A stretch of 64,000 nt of DNA from an uncultured Treponema sp. (GCA_937877515.1 CALFIX010000034.1:1-64000), one strand, 5' to 3'. Shown: positions 21,795 to 31,114, counted from the first letter of the stretch. The notes: generated by a model from the letters alone, not told the origin. Program-made: numbers and translations.

Positions 21795-23006
21795 ATGAGA
21801 AAGATGTATAACAAAAAAAAGAAAATTTTTATTGTGCTTGTGGCTTTGGCTGTGATTTGTGTATGCGGATATTTTTTGTTCGAAGAAGATTTATTAAAAG
21901 ATTCTGTACCTGTTAAGGAGTACAGTTTGTTTTACAATGAGGTACAGTCTGGAGAACTTGAATCTGTAACTATTGACGGAAAGTGGTTGTATTGTGTAAA
22001 AAAGGTAACAGAATTAGGTACAAATGATTTACTGGGTGAAGAAAAGGCTCTTGAGTATAAAACACAAAATCCTGATTCGCCTTTATTAAAAGAATTTTTG
22101 TTACAGAATGGGGTTAGTGTTAAAGAAAAAAAAGGTACAGATGAAATAATATCTATAGTGCTTGATGTAATTTTTTATGGCTTTTTTATATTAGTTATTG
22201 TTTTTGCATTCAGAAAGTTTATAAGTCCAAATACTTTTAAGGTTGTTCATAACACGGGAAAGACTTTTAAAGATGTTGTTGGTATGGAACAGCTAAAAAA
22301 AGATATGATTCAGGTTATGGATGTAATGCAGCATCCGGATGAATGGGCAAAGAAAGGTGTACGCATGCCAAAAGGCATTATAATGGAAGGCGAACCTGGT
22401 AACGGAAAAACACTTTTTGCTAAGGCATTAGCTGGAGAAGCAAATGTTAATTTTATACCGGCAAAGGCTACAGATTTTGAAAGCATGTTTATGGCTATAG
22501 GACCATTGAAGGTAAAGCTTTTGTTTAAAAAGGCACGCCGTCGTGCACCTTGTATTGTATTTATAGATGAATTTGATGGTATAGGAACAAGAAGAAATTA
22601 TACAGGTAGTGCAATTGAAACAGAGAATACTAGAATTGTTACAGCTTTATTGAATGAATTAGATGGATTTGAAAATACTAGAGGAGTTTTAGTTCTTGCA
22701 GCAACAAATAGTATAAGTGCATTAGATGAAGCTTTAATAAGGCCCGGTCGCTTTGACGCAAGGGTTAAGGTGCCGTTTCCTGATGAAAAATCTAGAGTGG
22801 AGCTAGTAAAAATGTACTTAAATTGTAAGTTAACTAACGATAGTTTGACACCAGAACTTTTAGCAAGAAAATTTAATGGTTATAGTTGTGCAAAAATAGA
22901 GTCTGTATTGAATAGAGCGGGTCTTATAGCGGGACAAAATGAACGTTCGGTAATAGATTTAAGTGATATAGAGAATGCAATTAGAGAATTTTCTAATGCT
23001 AGATAA
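21795..23006 (+). CDS. FtsH-like membrane AAA ATPase lacking the protease domain
   Basis: 403 residues. Helix 1 (about 10-28), an extracytoplasmic segment (about 30-117), helix 2 (about 118-141), then an AAA module with FtsH-type entry FKDVVGMEQLKKD, Walker A GEPGNGKT (199-206), Walker B CIVFIDEFDG, the ALLNELDGF/AATN sensor and RPGRFD arginine-finger region. It stops after the lid; FtsH would continue ~200 residues with HEXXH. No protease coding follows in any frame. It is likely an ATP-driven membrane unfoldase or FtsH partner. AAGGAGG lies 15 nt upstream, with a four-codon mini-ORF (Met-Leu-Val-Asn) whose TGA overlaps the ATG. Confidence 0.85.
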   Translation: MRKMYNKKKKIFIVLVALAVICVCGYFLFEEDLLKDSVPVKEYSLFYNEVQSGELESVTIDGKWLYCVKKVTELGTNDLLGEEKALEYKTQNPDSPLLKEFLLQNGVSVKEKKGTDEIISIVLDVIFYGFFILVIVFAFRKFISPNTFKVVHNTGKTFKDVVGMEQLKKDMIQVMDVMQHPDEWAKKGVRMPKGIIMEGEPGNGKTLFAKALAGEANVNFIPAKATDFESMFMAIGPLKVKLLFKKARRRAPCIVFIDEFDGIGTRRNYTGSAIETENTRIVTALLNELDGFENTRGVLVLAATNSISALDEALIRPGRFDARVKVPFPDEKSRVELVKMYLNCKLTNDSLTPELLARKFNGYSCAKIESVLNRAGLIAGQNERSVIDLSDIENAIREFSNAR

Positions 23007-23071
23007 ATTTTATAACAAATGTTAGTGCTATAAACTAATGATCGTTTTTTTAAATAAGGCAAAAAGATTAT

Positions 23072-23091
23072 ACTAACGAACGATAGTTAGT
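23072..23091. repeat. ACTAAC...GTTAGT palindrome between convergent genes
   Basis: ACTAAC and GTTAGT flank GAACGATA. It lies at the 3' ends of the AAA and HD genes and shares ACTAACGAACG with motifs clustered near 32.2-32.5 kb. Confidence 0.45.
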
Positions 23092-23092
23092 T

Positions 23093-23743
23093 TTATTCGT
23101 CGAGTAGCCAACCATTATCTATGCCACGTTGAATGTTTTTTTCTACCCATGGCCAAACAGATGGCATTGTGCGTCTGACTATATCTTGTCTTTTTAGTAC
23201 ATCTGATTTTTTTACTTTACTTTCGCACCAGGTAAACCCCTGTGTAAGTGTATTATGTAAAAACGGTTGCAGGCTGTCTAAGCTTGCGGCAAACATGGCA
23301 TCTGGTGTTTTTTCCTCGTCAAATTCTTCCCAAAGAGTACGTATTTCTTTTGCCTGATCTTTGGGGAGAATAGAAAAGAGGCGGTCTGCAGCTTTTTTTT
23401 CGCGTTCTTGTTTTGTACTGTTACCTTCTGCATCGTAGGCAAAGGTGTCACCAGCATAAATTTCTATCAGGTCATGGACTGTAACCATTTTTATAACTCT
23501 GCCGACGTCCGGTTTATGGGTACAGTATTCTGAAAAAATCTGAGCCATAACGGCAAGGTGCCAGGAATGTTCTGCATCGTTTTCGCGACGGCTTTTATCT
23601 ATAAGCATTGTGTGCCGCATTACGTGTGTCATGCGATCTATGACGGCAGTAAACTGCATCTGGCTGTCAAAGCGTTCGTTACCAAGAGGAATATAGTTTT
23701 TATTAAAGATATTTGTTTCGTCTGTAAGTTCTTGTTCTTGCAT
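23093..23743 (-). CDS. HD-domain hydrolase (YfbR/HDDC2-like)
   Basis: 216 residues. The metal-binding H...HD...D pattern is visible: His in VMRHTMLID, NDAEHSWHLA, VHDLIEIYAGD and Asp in AASLDSLQPFL. Relatives are 5'-deoxyribonucleotidases or uncharacterised HD phosphohydrolases of nucleotide turnover. The substrate is not predictable. The gene stands alone, convergent with the AAA gene, and its upstream side carries a GC-rich dispersed repeat. Confidence 0.85.
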   Translation of the reverse strand: MQEQELTDETNIFNKNYIPLGNERFDSQMQFTAVIDRMTHVMRHTMLIDKSRRENDAEHSWHLAVMAQIFSEYCTHKPDVGRVIKMVTVHDLIEIYAGDTFAYDAEGNSTKQEREKKAADRLFSILPKDQAKEIRTLWEEFDEEKTPDAMFAASLDSLQPFLHNTLTQGFTWCESKVKKSDVLKRQDIVRRTMPSVWPWVEKNIQRGIDNGWLLDE

Positions 23744-23796
23744 GGTAAAAAATTATATCGACTCTGGTTAATGGGTGCAAGGAGAGGGAGCGGTGC

Positions 23797-23890
23797 ATGA
23801 GCACGGTGTGGAATGGTGGCGAAGCCAGCGACCGCAGCAAACGAAGTGAGCGAGGACGCCGAGCGTGAGCGAGCCATGGAAGACCGTAAT
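23797..23890 (+). repeat. Dispersed GC-rich repeat family A, copy 2
   Basis: ATGAGCACGGTGTGGAATGG to GAGCCATGGAAGACCGTAAT, about 94 bp, nearly identical to 36534-36627. Internal near-palindromic runs such as GAAGTGAGCGAG and CGAGCGTGAGCGAG repeat GTGAGCGA. Non-coding. Confidence 0.85.
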
Positions 23891-23943
23891 CTGCTTAAGT
23901 GATTATTTTTTAGGAGGATTATGCGAATGGGGCTTAAGCTGCG

Positions 23944-24795
23944 TTAAAAATTTGGGAGAGAAATTTTTAATTCATACGCACGTTTTAAGAAGATGTATTC
24001 GTAAAGTATATCGTCAAAATTTTCATAGCCAAAAAGTTTGTGCACTTTTGTTATATGCCATTGTTTTATATTTGCAGTGTGGGGGTACGGAAGCCAGAAA
24101 AGGCGTTTAGAAAAATGACGGATTACTGTTTTAGGGTAAAGGAATTTTTGGTCGTTAAATCGCTGGCTTATTTTTAACTGTTTTGTTGTGCTTCTTACAA
24201 TTGCACTTTCATCTGCGAAAACAAGTTTTTTTGTTTTTATAAGATTACGGCTCTTTTTTAGAAGGTTTGTTTCTTTGCACATTTTTAGGTTGAATAAAAT
24301 TACGCCAGCGTTAATAAATTTTTTTAGAAAGAATAAAATGTATTTTCCATAATGGTCGGGAGCTGCGGCGTATTCATATTTTGAAATGTCTATGTTCCAG
24401 AGTTTTGTAATGTCATCGTTAAAGAGAAGGTCTATGTCTAAATATAGAAGCTTGTCTGGCATGTTGGGAACTAAATCTGCAAAAAGGCGAAGCAGCGTGT
24501 AGGGGGAACAATAGCACTGTTCATTTGGACAGCCGGAAAACTCTTTGTTGTAAATATCTGTTACGTCAATTTTTATGACGGAGCTTTCTTTGTTGTATTG
24601 CTTTGCAACCGTGTCTAAAAAAGAAATTTGGGCGTCGGTAAATGCTTTGTAGTTTGGATTTAAATAGGAGACATCCATTGTATAAATGTAAAATGTAAAT
24701 GAGTCCTTTGTTGAAGTGCGCTTAAAAATGGAAAGCATTGTTGTTAGGGCACCGTCAAAAACTTTATCGTTACCACAGAAAAGTATGTTTATCAT
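23944..24795 (-). CDS. Glycosyltransferase family 8
   Basis: 283 residues. INILFCGNDKVFDGALTTMLSI is the GT8 N-terminal nucleotide-sugar fold, LLYLDIDLLFNDDI holds the DxD metal site, and FINAGVILFNLKMC the acceptor-loop motif. GT8 enzymes are retaining galactosyl- or glucosyltransferases that build lipopolysaccharide-like or glycolipid structures on the cytoplasmic face. It is last in a four-gene run (GT8, two acyltransferases, GT8) that together looks like envelope glycolipid synthesis. Spacing to the next gene upstream is 21 bp. Confidence 0.88.
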   Translation of the reverse strand: MINILFCGNDKVFDGALTTMLSIFKRTSTKDSFTFYIYTMDVSYLNPNYKAFTDAQISFLDTVAKQYNKESSVIKIDVTDIYNKEFSGCPNEQCYCSPYTLLRLFADLVPNMPDKLLYLDIDLLFNDDITKLWNIDISKYEYAAAPDHYGKYILFFLKKFINAGVILFNLKMCKETNLLKKSRNLIKTKKLVFADESAIVRSTTKQLKISQRFNDQKFLYPKTVIRHFSKRLFWLPYPHTANIKQWHITKVHKLFGYENFDDILYEYIFLKRAYELKISLPNF

Positions 24796-24816
24796 TTTTC
24801 TTCTCCATTTTTTTCT

Positions 24817-25611
24817 TTAAGGATTTTCTTTTTTTACATAGTGAATGATTTCTACATTGTTATTTTTACTTCTTTCGCACATGGCATTATAGACTTTGTT
24901 GCGTAAGTCTTCGCGTTGTTCTTTTGCGCTTAGAGTTTTGTCTGCAAAAAAAGGTCCGTCTATGTAAGTTACTATGCGAGGTGTTTTGCGCCATGCTCTT
25001 TTTTGATATGTATTTGTAAAGCTGAATACAGGTTTATCGTATTGGACAGGATATCTAAAAGATAAATCTGTAAAAGGGCGAATTTTTGTGTAGTATGGCC
25101 AAATGTGAGCCTCCGGGTAAATTGTAATTGACTTTTTTGTCTGCACCCGAAGCTTTATTGTTTCTAGAAAATTTTTTGTAGCCCTTATGTTACCGGGTAA
25201 AGGAATTGCTCCTAAGTATTTTGTGCTCTGCCCCAAACCTGGAATAGAAACGTTTGCCGCATGAACTATAACAAATGCATGTTTTGGATAACTTACAAAT
25301 GTTGGAATAAGTGCATCTGCCATGGAGTTTGTGTGATTTGCAAAAAGAAAAAATGAGTTTTTTTGAAAAGGCTTTATTTTATTTCTGCCGATGATGCGGT
25401 GACCCCAGTGCAGTTTTAAATAGATATATGCAACGGGGAGTGCAAATATTCTGTAATAAAAGAAACGTATGAACTTAAAGGCAAAGCTGTTTGTGCCGTA
25501 TTTATAGTTTTCGTCAATCGTAATTGCTTCTATTTGCGCAGTGGAGAATTCTTCATTTAATTCATCAGAGAAAAAGATTGTTTTAGGTAAGGAAGCTTTT
25601 TTTGAGGACAT
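24817..25611 (-). CDS. PlsC-like lysophospholipid acyltransferase
   Basis: 264 residues. The acyltransferase motif H-x4-D is NHTNSMADA and a second block is IYPEAHIWPYY. An upstream hydrophobic stretch (FIRFFYYRIFALPVAYIYL) would associate with the membrane. The family transfers acyl groups from acyl-ACP or acyl-CoA to lysophosphatidate or related glycolipid acceptors. It is one of two adjacent paralogues, 11 bp after the previous gene. The pair may acylate the two positions of one lipid, or a glycolipid made by the neighbouring GT8 enzymes. Confidence 0.85.
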   Translation of the reverse strand: MSSKKASLPKTIFFSDELNEEFSTAQIEAITIDENYKYGTNSFAFKFIRFFYYRIFALPVAYIYLKLHWGHRIIGRNKIKPFQKNSFFLFANHTNSMADALIPTFVSYPKHAFVIVHAANVSIPGLGQSTKYLGAIPLPGNIRATKNFLETIKLRVQTKKSITIYPEAHIWPYYTKIRPFTDLSFRYPVQYDKPVFSFTNTYQKRAWRKTPRIVTYIDGPFFADKTLSAKEQREDLRNKVYNAMCERSKNNNVEIIHYVKKENP

Positions 25612-25622
25612 CGGGTTTTCCG

Positions 25623-26474
25623 TTATTTTTCCTGTTCTTTTGTGGTGTATGTTAGCGGAATGCCGTATGTTTTTTCATAGACCTCACGCCATACTTTTGA
25701 GTTTTCTTCCTTGAGGTATTCTGCGTTTTGCTTTATACCAAGCTCTTCCTTAGGCCAGATTGCAGGTAAGATGTGTATGGTGTATTCCTGCACAGGAAAG
25801 CCGTCAGGTGCGATTATCTCTGAGTCATTCATTGTGATGAACATTGGAAGAACAGGGGCTTTATGCATAGCGGCAAATTTAAATGCTCCACTTACAAGAG
25901 GGCGAGGCTTTTTGTAGTTCCACCACATTGCCTGTTCCGGGTAGATTAAAATTTGTTCTCCGCGTTCAAGATAAACTTTAACGGCTTCCATAAATTTTTT
26001 CATGGTGCTTGGGTTTTGTGAAAGAGGAAGCGTGTTGCAGTGACGGAATAAAAAGCCGTAAAATCCGGGGAAGTTTGTGTAGTTTCCTTCGCGGCAGACT
26101 TTTTTTAGTTCTCTGTGCTTTAGGTGTTTTTCTATTGCCTTGTAAACTGCAAAGTTGTCAAATGCGTTAAAGTGGTTGCATGTAATGATTGTTCCGGTGT
26201 TTTTTATAGCGATGTAATTTTCTATGCCAAGAACTTCTTTTATAATCATCTGCCTGTTGCGAAGAAGTTTGTTTATGTGTGCTCGTGCCAGATGATTTGC
26301 AAATTTCATCCAGAGTTTGCTGGAGAGCTTTTTATTCAGGTAGTCTACCTTATCTGGAGTAAGAGGAATTGTTGGCGGGTCTTGTTCCACGTCTGTAGTA
26401 AAGAGGCCTTTTTCTTCGTATTCTTCTATGCGTTTTAAAACCTCTAGGCGGTCTTTACTTTTTTCTATTTCCAT
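25623..26474 (-). CDS. PlsC-like acyltransferase
   Basis: 283 residues with H-x4-D as CNHFNAFDNF, a block around CREGNYTNFPGF, and LIYPEQAMWWNYKKPRP as the substrate-binding block. The first ~65 residues are hydrophilic. Its ATG overlaps the end of the preceding GT8 gene by 20 bp, indicating translational coupling. It is a divergent paralogue of the next gene; acceptor unknown. Confidence 0.85.
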   Translation of the reverse strand: MEIEKSKDRLEVLKRIEEYEEKGLFTTDVEQDPPTIPLTPDKVDYLNKKLSSKLWMKFANHLARAHINKLLRNRQMIIKEVLGIENYIAIKNTGTIITCNHFNAFDNFAVYKAIEKHLKHRELKKVCREGNYTNFPGFYGFLFRHCNTLPLSQNPSTMKKFMEAVKVYLERGEQILIYPEQAMWWNYKKPRPLVSGAFKFAAMHKAPVLPMFITMNDSEIIAPDGFPVQEYTIHILPAIWPKEELGIKQNAEYLKEENSKVWREVYEKTYGIPLTYTTKEQEK

Positions 26475-27546
26475 AAGTTCCTCTTTCTCTTCTTAACTGA
26501 GAGAGCTTTCTAATCTGTACTATGCGGGCAATGCGTAAAAGGCGAACTCCTGCATTCCATGTTCGTGAGATGGGGTTTCCTTTTGATTTTTTTAGTTTTG
26601 CGTTTATGCTGTTCCAATAGTTGTTTGGATCGTAAGTGTCTTCTTTACCCCATGCAACTAGGCGGGTGTATGCGTTTTTGTCTCTTTCCTTTTTTTCTTC
26701 TGAATACTCTGAGCGCATTTTTAAGAGTTGTTCTGAGAGTCCTGCTTTATTTGCGTAGTGCCAGAAGTAATTTTCGTATTCAATACCTTCATAGTGCCAC
26801 GGCTTCCAGTTAATTTTGTAGTGAACTAGTTTTAAGTCTTTGTCGTTAAATTTTTGATTTTTAAATGCAGTTTTGTTCCAGCCTAAATCCAAAAGAACAA
26901 GCTTGTCTTTGCAAAGAACATTTAGGTAGTCTTCGTCCTGCGTTACACGAAAAATATATCGCTGGGAAAGGTCTACGAATTTTTCTGCAATTTTTTGCTT
27001 ACGGAATTCTTTTGTGTTCATAAGCATTATGCCTGCGTTAAAGTATTTGTAACGGTTAACGCCTAATGCTTTTTCTACGTAGGTGCCAAAGACATCTACT
27101 TCTGTCATAACTTCTTCTGGAGCTGCTGCAACAAGATTGTCTCCAAGTTCTGTGGCGTAGAGTTTTGCTATGTCTTCTAGAATGATTATGTCGCAGTCTA
27201 AGTAGATTACTTTGTCGTAGTCTGGAAAGAGGTTTGGAATAAAAAAGCGATAATATGTTTCTTTTGAGTAGTAATCGCGGAGATGAAAAAGATCTTCCAT
27301 TTTATCTAGCTCTTCTTTTAAGGAGATAAACTCTAGAGTTGCATTTTTGTTGGAAGATTTTATTATAGAAGAAATCTGATCAATGTTTTTTTGTTCCAGA
27401 TGTGTTGTTAGCACGTAGATTTTATAAAGGTTTTCTTTTGATGCATTGTCTAAAAGTGAAGTCAGGCTTACGGCTAGAAATGGAACATAATTATCGTCTG
27501 TTGCAAAAAAAATAGGAATTATGTTAGCGTCTTGCTCTTTACGCAT
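26455..27546 (-). CDS. Glycosyltransferase family 8
   Basis: 363 residues from the ATG at 27546, preceded by AAAGGA; the longer in-frame start at 27666 lacks a ribosome-binding site and adds non-conserved residues. IPIFFATDDNYVPFLAVSLTSLL starts the GT8 fold, KVIYLDCDIIILEDI holds DxD, YFNAGIMLMN the acceptor loop and HYKINWKPWHY the HxxGxKPW-type C-terminal metal site. A basic C-terminal tail may bind membrane. First gene of the four-gene envelope glycolipid cluster. Confidence 0.9.
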   Translation of the reverse strand: MRKEQDANIIPIFFATDDNYVPFLAVSLTSLLDNASKENLYKIYVLTTHLEQKNIDQISSIIKSSNKNATLEFISLKEELDKMEDLFHLRDYYSKETYYRFFIPNLFPDYDKVIYLDCDIIILEDIAKLYATELGDNLVAAAPEEVMTEVDVFGTYVEKALGVNRYKYFNAGIMLMNTKEFRKQKIAEKFVDLSQRYIFRVTQDEDYLNVLCKDKLVLLDLGWNKTAFKNQKFNDKDLKLVHYKINWKPWHYEGIEYENYFWHYANKAGLSEQLLKMRSEYSEEKKERDKNAYTRLVAWGKEDTYDPNNYWNSINAKLKKSKGNPISRTWNAGVRLLRIARIVQIRKLSQLRRERGTYGNRKK

Positions 27547-27660
27547 AGTGTGTAAAATCCTTTTGAAACTAAGTTTTTGTATAGTGTGAGCTGATAAAAT
27601 ATAGAAATTTAATTTATAAACTACCCACTCGTATATTTTGACACATAAATATATATATAG

Positions 27661-27689
27661 TTGCAAGTTGAGGCTTTATTCTGTAAACT
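27661..27689 (+). promoter_or_regulatory. Promoter of the gene at 27696, leaderless geometry
   Basis: TTGCAA (27661-27666), 17-bp spacer, TAAACT (27684-27689), then 6 nt to the ATG. No ribosome-binding site. Confidence 0.65.
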
Positions 27690-27695
27690 TAATGC

Positions 27696-28532
27696 ATGAA
27701 GAAGTTTTATGCTATTTATTTGTTGATGTTATTTAATGTATTTTTTGTAAATGGACTTTTTGCTGAAGAAAGCAGCTTTGGTAGCACTGTTGAGGGAAGA
27801 GAAATTTTAGAAGAGTTTTTGGATTTTAGAATGAAGCTTTCTAAATATGACGATAAAAATGAATGTCTTAGGCTGATTGACGACTTTAAGAATAAGATGA
27901 ACTTTGAGCGTTACACTCAAGAGGAGAGTCTTATTTTAGAAAATTTAGTAATTCTTGAAGTGTATAACTATAAATATGGTAAGGATGAAAACGAAAAAGA
28001 ATTAAAGACTGTTTTAGCTGAACAGAAAAATAAAGTAGAAAAATTTCTTGCAGAGAATAAGGGTAAGAAATTTGATAAGTGGATTTACTGCAGCTATGCA
28101 GATATTATTTCCTGCTCTATGAGTTTTTCTTTTTCTGATGTCTTAAAATATGGTGTTTCCGTAAAAGATTTTTATAATGAAGCATTAAAAGTGGGCCCAG
28201 ACTTTTTCTATGCCGCATTGAATCTTTCTCAGTGGTATTTTTGGGCACCTTCTGTTATGGGCGGCGGAAAAAAGAAGGCAGAAGAGTTTTATGAAAAGGC
28301 ATTTTCTTTAGCAAAGAAGCCTTGGGAAAAATATTATGCAGGTATTTATTATTCTCAATGCTTGTTTGAAAATAAAAAACAGGAAAAATGTAAAAGCATA
28401 CTAAGTGTTGCTTATGAGCAGTTTCCTGAAAGCACATTTATAAAAGAAATAAAACTTATGAATGAAAATGGATATTCGCTCTTTGAAGGTAACAAGCGTA
28501 AATCTAAAATAGAAGAACCTAAAAATCGCTAG
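27696..28532 (+). CDS. Secreted tetratricopeptide-like protein of unknown function
   Basis: 278 residues with a signal peptide (AIYLLMLFNVFFVNGLFA, cleavage near 23). The mature part is helical and Lys/Glu-rich. Segments such as EALKVGPDFFYAALNLSQWYFW and AEEFYEKAFSLAKKPWEKYYAGIYYSQ look like degenerate TPR helices, so it probably binds another protein in the periplasm. Monocistronic and probably translated from a leaderless mRNA. No specific family recognised. Confidence 0.7.
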   Translation: MKKFYAIYLLMLFNVFFVNGLFAEESSFGSTVEGREILEEFLDFRMKLSKYDDKNECLRLIDDFKNKMNFERYTQEESLILENLVILEVYNYKYGKDENEKELKTVLAEQKNKVEKFLAENKGKKFDKWIYCSYADIISCSMSFSFSDVLKYGVSVKDFYNEALKVGPDFFYAALNLSQWYFWAPSVMGGGKKKAEEFYEKAFSLAKKPWEKYYAGIYYSQCLFENKKQEKCKSILSVAYEQFPESTFIKEIKLMNENGYSLFEGNKRKSKIEEPKNR

Positions 28533-28544
28533 GACTTTTGCTTT

Positions 28545-28581
28545 AACATACACTTGCTGCGGATAAATGCAAGTGTATGTT
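28545..28581. terminator. Perfect 13-bp inverted repeat between convergent genes
   Basis: AACATACACTTGC (28545-28557) and GCAAGTGTATGTT (28569-28581). It lies between the convergent ends of the TPR-like and PI-PLC-like genes. Flanking CTTT and AAAG could extend the stem. There is no strong T-run, so it is either a weak bidirectional terminator or an RNA-stabilising hairpin. Confidence 0.5.
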
Positions 28582-28616
28582 ACGTTAAAGTGTGGCGTAT
28601 AGCCATAGACCGGGCT

Positions 28617-29639
28617 TTACTTATTTGCACTCCAGATGTGTGAAGCAATTTCTTCTGTTGCAAAGTCCACGACAATGATACCTGAGTTTTTTGGAATGTC
28701 TGTCTGTAAAAGTTCAGCGTTGATTTTTTTTGCATAGCTTACAGGATGGCTTAGAGTTCCGCCGCCAGAAGTGCTTGTAAAGTTTATGCGAATGTTTTCT
28801 GGTGCGTTGTATTCTGATGAAGATAAGGATAGCATTGTCTTTACTGCATCTAATTTGTCTTCCGGCCAATATTTATAGCGATCCTGTATGTAAAGAGTTG
28901 CGTCATTGTTAATTTTAGAAACTTCTACCGGATCGTCTAAGATTTCTTTGTTATTCTGCTCGCTCCAGCTTAGTGTTAAACCCCAGTCTTTTTCTTGTGT
29001 AAAGCGAGAGCATAAAACTATTTTACCCCGAACTTCTCCAAGAGTTGGAATGCGGTTTTCTGTGTACCAGAGGTCAGGTGCCTTTGAAATATGATTCTGA
29101 AGGAATGCCATGAATTGTGAAAGATCGTCATTTGAGTTTTCTTTTTTTACGCAAAAGATAATTGTTTCTGAGGGATGCTCTGCTAAGAAAAAATAGATGT
29201 CTGTTAACACGTGTCCTATAAGGAGTTCTCTGGCGTTAAAGAGACGGCTGTCTAATTTACAGGAGCCGAATGCGTGTATGTAGTGTAAAGTTTTTGGTGT
29301 GCCCTTATGCGGGTACAACGCCAGACGCATATCTAAATAGCGGTATCCGTTTAAGAGTTGATTTTTTATGCTTGATGACTGGCATTTTAAAAAGTAAGAG
29401 GGAATTATGTTTTGGGTAGCACTGTCATGAGTGCCCGGAATTGTAATCTGTGAAAGAGGCGTATCATCTGGAAGAGAAGACAGCCAGTCTACAGAGTGCG
29501 GATTGTAAGAAATGTTTGTCCGTTTTTCGTGGCTGAATTTTACTGAACGAGTAATGCTTACTGCAAAAATTATAAGTATTAAAGCTGCAATAATAATTCC
29601 CAGAACTTTTAAGGACTTACTTTTTTGTTTTTCTGCCAT
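28617..29639 (-). CDS. Phosphatidylinositol-specific phospholipase C-like protein (PI-PLC X domain)
   Basis: 340 residues with an N-terminal membrane anchor or signal (about 10-28). WLSSLPDDTPLSQITIPGTHDSATQ contains the first catalytic His, RYLDMRLALYP the conserved RxxDxR-type strand, and LHYIHAFG the second His. Bacterial members cleave phosphatidylinositol or GPI-type lipids outside the cytoplasm, so it may act on host membranes. The sequence supports the fold and catalytic histidines; substrate and host role are inferred. The upstream region has TATAAT and GGGAG at normal distances. Confidence 0.85.
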   Translation of the reverse strand: MAEKQKSKSLKVLGIIIAALILIIFAVSITRSVKFSHEKRTNISYNPHSVDWLSSLPDDTPLSQITIPGTHDSATQNIIPSYFLKCQSSSIKNQLLNGYRYLDMRLALYPHKGTPKTLHYIHAFGSCKLDSRLFNARELLIGHVLTDIYFFLAEHPSETIIFCVKKENSNDDLSQFMAFLQNHISKAPDLWYTENRIPTLGEVRGKIVLCSRFTQEKDWGLTLSWSEQNNKEILDDPVEVSKINNDATLYIQDRYKYWPEDKLDAVKTMLSLSSSEYNAPENIRINFTSTSGGGTLSHPVSYAKKINAELLQTDIPKNSGIIVVDFATEEIASHIWSANK

Positions 29640-29721
29640 ATTGTATGCTCCCGTTTGCGTTTGGTAGCATACATTATAGCATGGAAGAGTTTAATTGTCG
29701 AAAAAATACTGACATAGACAT

Positions 29722-30138
29722 TTAATAATTCTGCAGGTATACAACTTTATCACACATATCTGAACTGTGAATTACGTATTCTGTAGTTTTATTTTTGTAT
29801 GTAACAGAAATTATGGCTTCTTCATCCATTGTTCTGAAAGAAAGAACAACGCTGTGGTTTCCTTCAAGTTTGTAATAGTATGGTTTAGTTTCGCTTAAAT
29901 AAATTGTATTTTGCTTTTGAGATTTCAAGAGATCTGATTTTTCGGGATTTATGTTAACACTACCTTTTGAAGTTTCAACTGGAGAAATTGATACAAAGCC
30001 CTTTAGCGATTTAATTTCTATTTCTCCGGAATACGGGGGTGTTACGGTTCCATCTGTGTTTACATATCCCGGAAAAGTAGAACACGCAGAAAATAATGTA
30101 AAAAGTAAAAATAAAAAAGGTAACTTAAGTTTCTTCAT
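29722..30138 (-). CDS. Small lipoprotein
   Basis: 138 residues. Signal peptide LPFLFLLFTLFSAC with a lipobox (FSAC, Cys about 19). The mature part is beta-rich with strands such as YYYKLEGNHSVVLSF and AIISVTYKNKTTEYVIH. No family recognised. Next to the PI-PLC-like gene on the same strand but 82 bp away. Confidence 0.65.
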   Translation of the reverse strand: MKKLKLPFLFLLFTLFSACSTFPGYVNTDGTVTPPYSGEIEIKSLKGFVSISPVETSKGSVNINPEKSDLLKSQKQNTIYLSETKPYYYKLEGNHSVVLSFRTMDEEAIISVTYKNKTTEYVIHSSDMCDKVVYLQNY

Positions 30139-30206
30139 AGCTGGTTTTGATTATATAATTCTCGTAAATAAAAATACAAGTGCTGATTTTATATTATTAC
30201 TATCGT

Positions 30207-30992
30207 TTAGTTTTTAAGTACATCAACCACGTGAGAGCTTGCCCCAAGCAGTTCTGGGCGTTCGCAAACAGATAAATGGTATTGCATAAAAAGTTTAAAC
30301 TCTTCTTCATCTAAGGCATTTAGTTCTTGGCGCATGTAATCTGAGGCACCATCGGAGGCGAAGCGTTTTAAAAGTGAAAGGCCGCTTTTTTGGTTAAGTG
30401 TATCTATATCTTCTAAACGAAGGTATGTGTAAAGTTCTTCTTTTGAAGCTTTTGTATGCCAGTCGCTTGTAAGTGCATTTTTTTCCATAACGTCTTTTAT
30501 GTGCCGCTCTTTAAAGCAGTAAGTTAAAACGCTGTACTCATTTAAAAGATATGTTGTAAAGATAATGCCGCCATTTTTTGTTACACGGCGAGCTTCGCTT
30601 AAAGCTTTGAGCATTTCTTCTTGAGTGTGTAAATGGTAAAGTGGTCCAAATAAAAGTGTTATGTCAAAAGTGTTGTCGCTTAAAAAGTGCAGGTCGCAGG
30701 CATCTCCCGGCCAGCAGTTTACGCCACTGTGTTTTTCTTCTAAAACTTTTAAGTTTCTTGGAACTTTTTCTACAGCTGTTACGGAGTGACCTTCTTTTTG
30801 AAGGGTAACAGAGTAGCGGCCTGTTCCAGCTCCTATGTCTAAAATTTTCATAGATGAGTTTTCTGTAATATATTTATGTATAAAATGCATTGTTGTGTTA
30901 AATTCTACCTGTCCATGACGAGTTGTAAGACGATGTTCTTCGTTAAATTTGTTGTAGTATTTTTCTAGAGGAGAAATTTTTTCCTTAGACAT
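30207..30992 (-). CDS. Class I SAM-dependent methyltransferase
   Basis: 261 residues. Motif I MKILDIGAGTGRYSVTL, the motif II acidic end VTAVEKV, motif III PGDACDL and motif IV ITLLFGPLYHL are all present, followed by EARRVTKNGGIIF. Acceptor unknown; the family includes small-molecule and ubiquinone-like methylases. Divergent from the S1-like gene. Confidence 0.85.
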   Translation of the reverse strand: MSKEKISPLEKYYNKFNEEHRLTTRHGQVEFNTTMHFIHKYITENSSMKILDIGAGTGRYSVTLQKEGHSVTAVEKVPRNLKVLEEKHSGVNCWPGDACDLHFLSDNTFDITLLFGPLYHLHTQEEMLKALSEARRVTKNGGIIFTTYLLNEYSVLTYCFKERHIKDVMEKNALTSDWHTKASKEELYTYLRLEDIDTLNQKSGLSLLKRFASDGASDYMRQELNALDEEEFKLFMQYHLSVCERPELLGASSHVVDVLKN

Positions 30993-31114
30993 AAAGAATC
31001 CTTAGTGAAAAATTTTATTTAGTTTAATGAAAAAATAAAATATTGTCTTTATGTAAGGCTATTGTTTTTACATATTAAACACTGTATTATGAGCTTACTT
31101 TTTTGGGGGTACAC

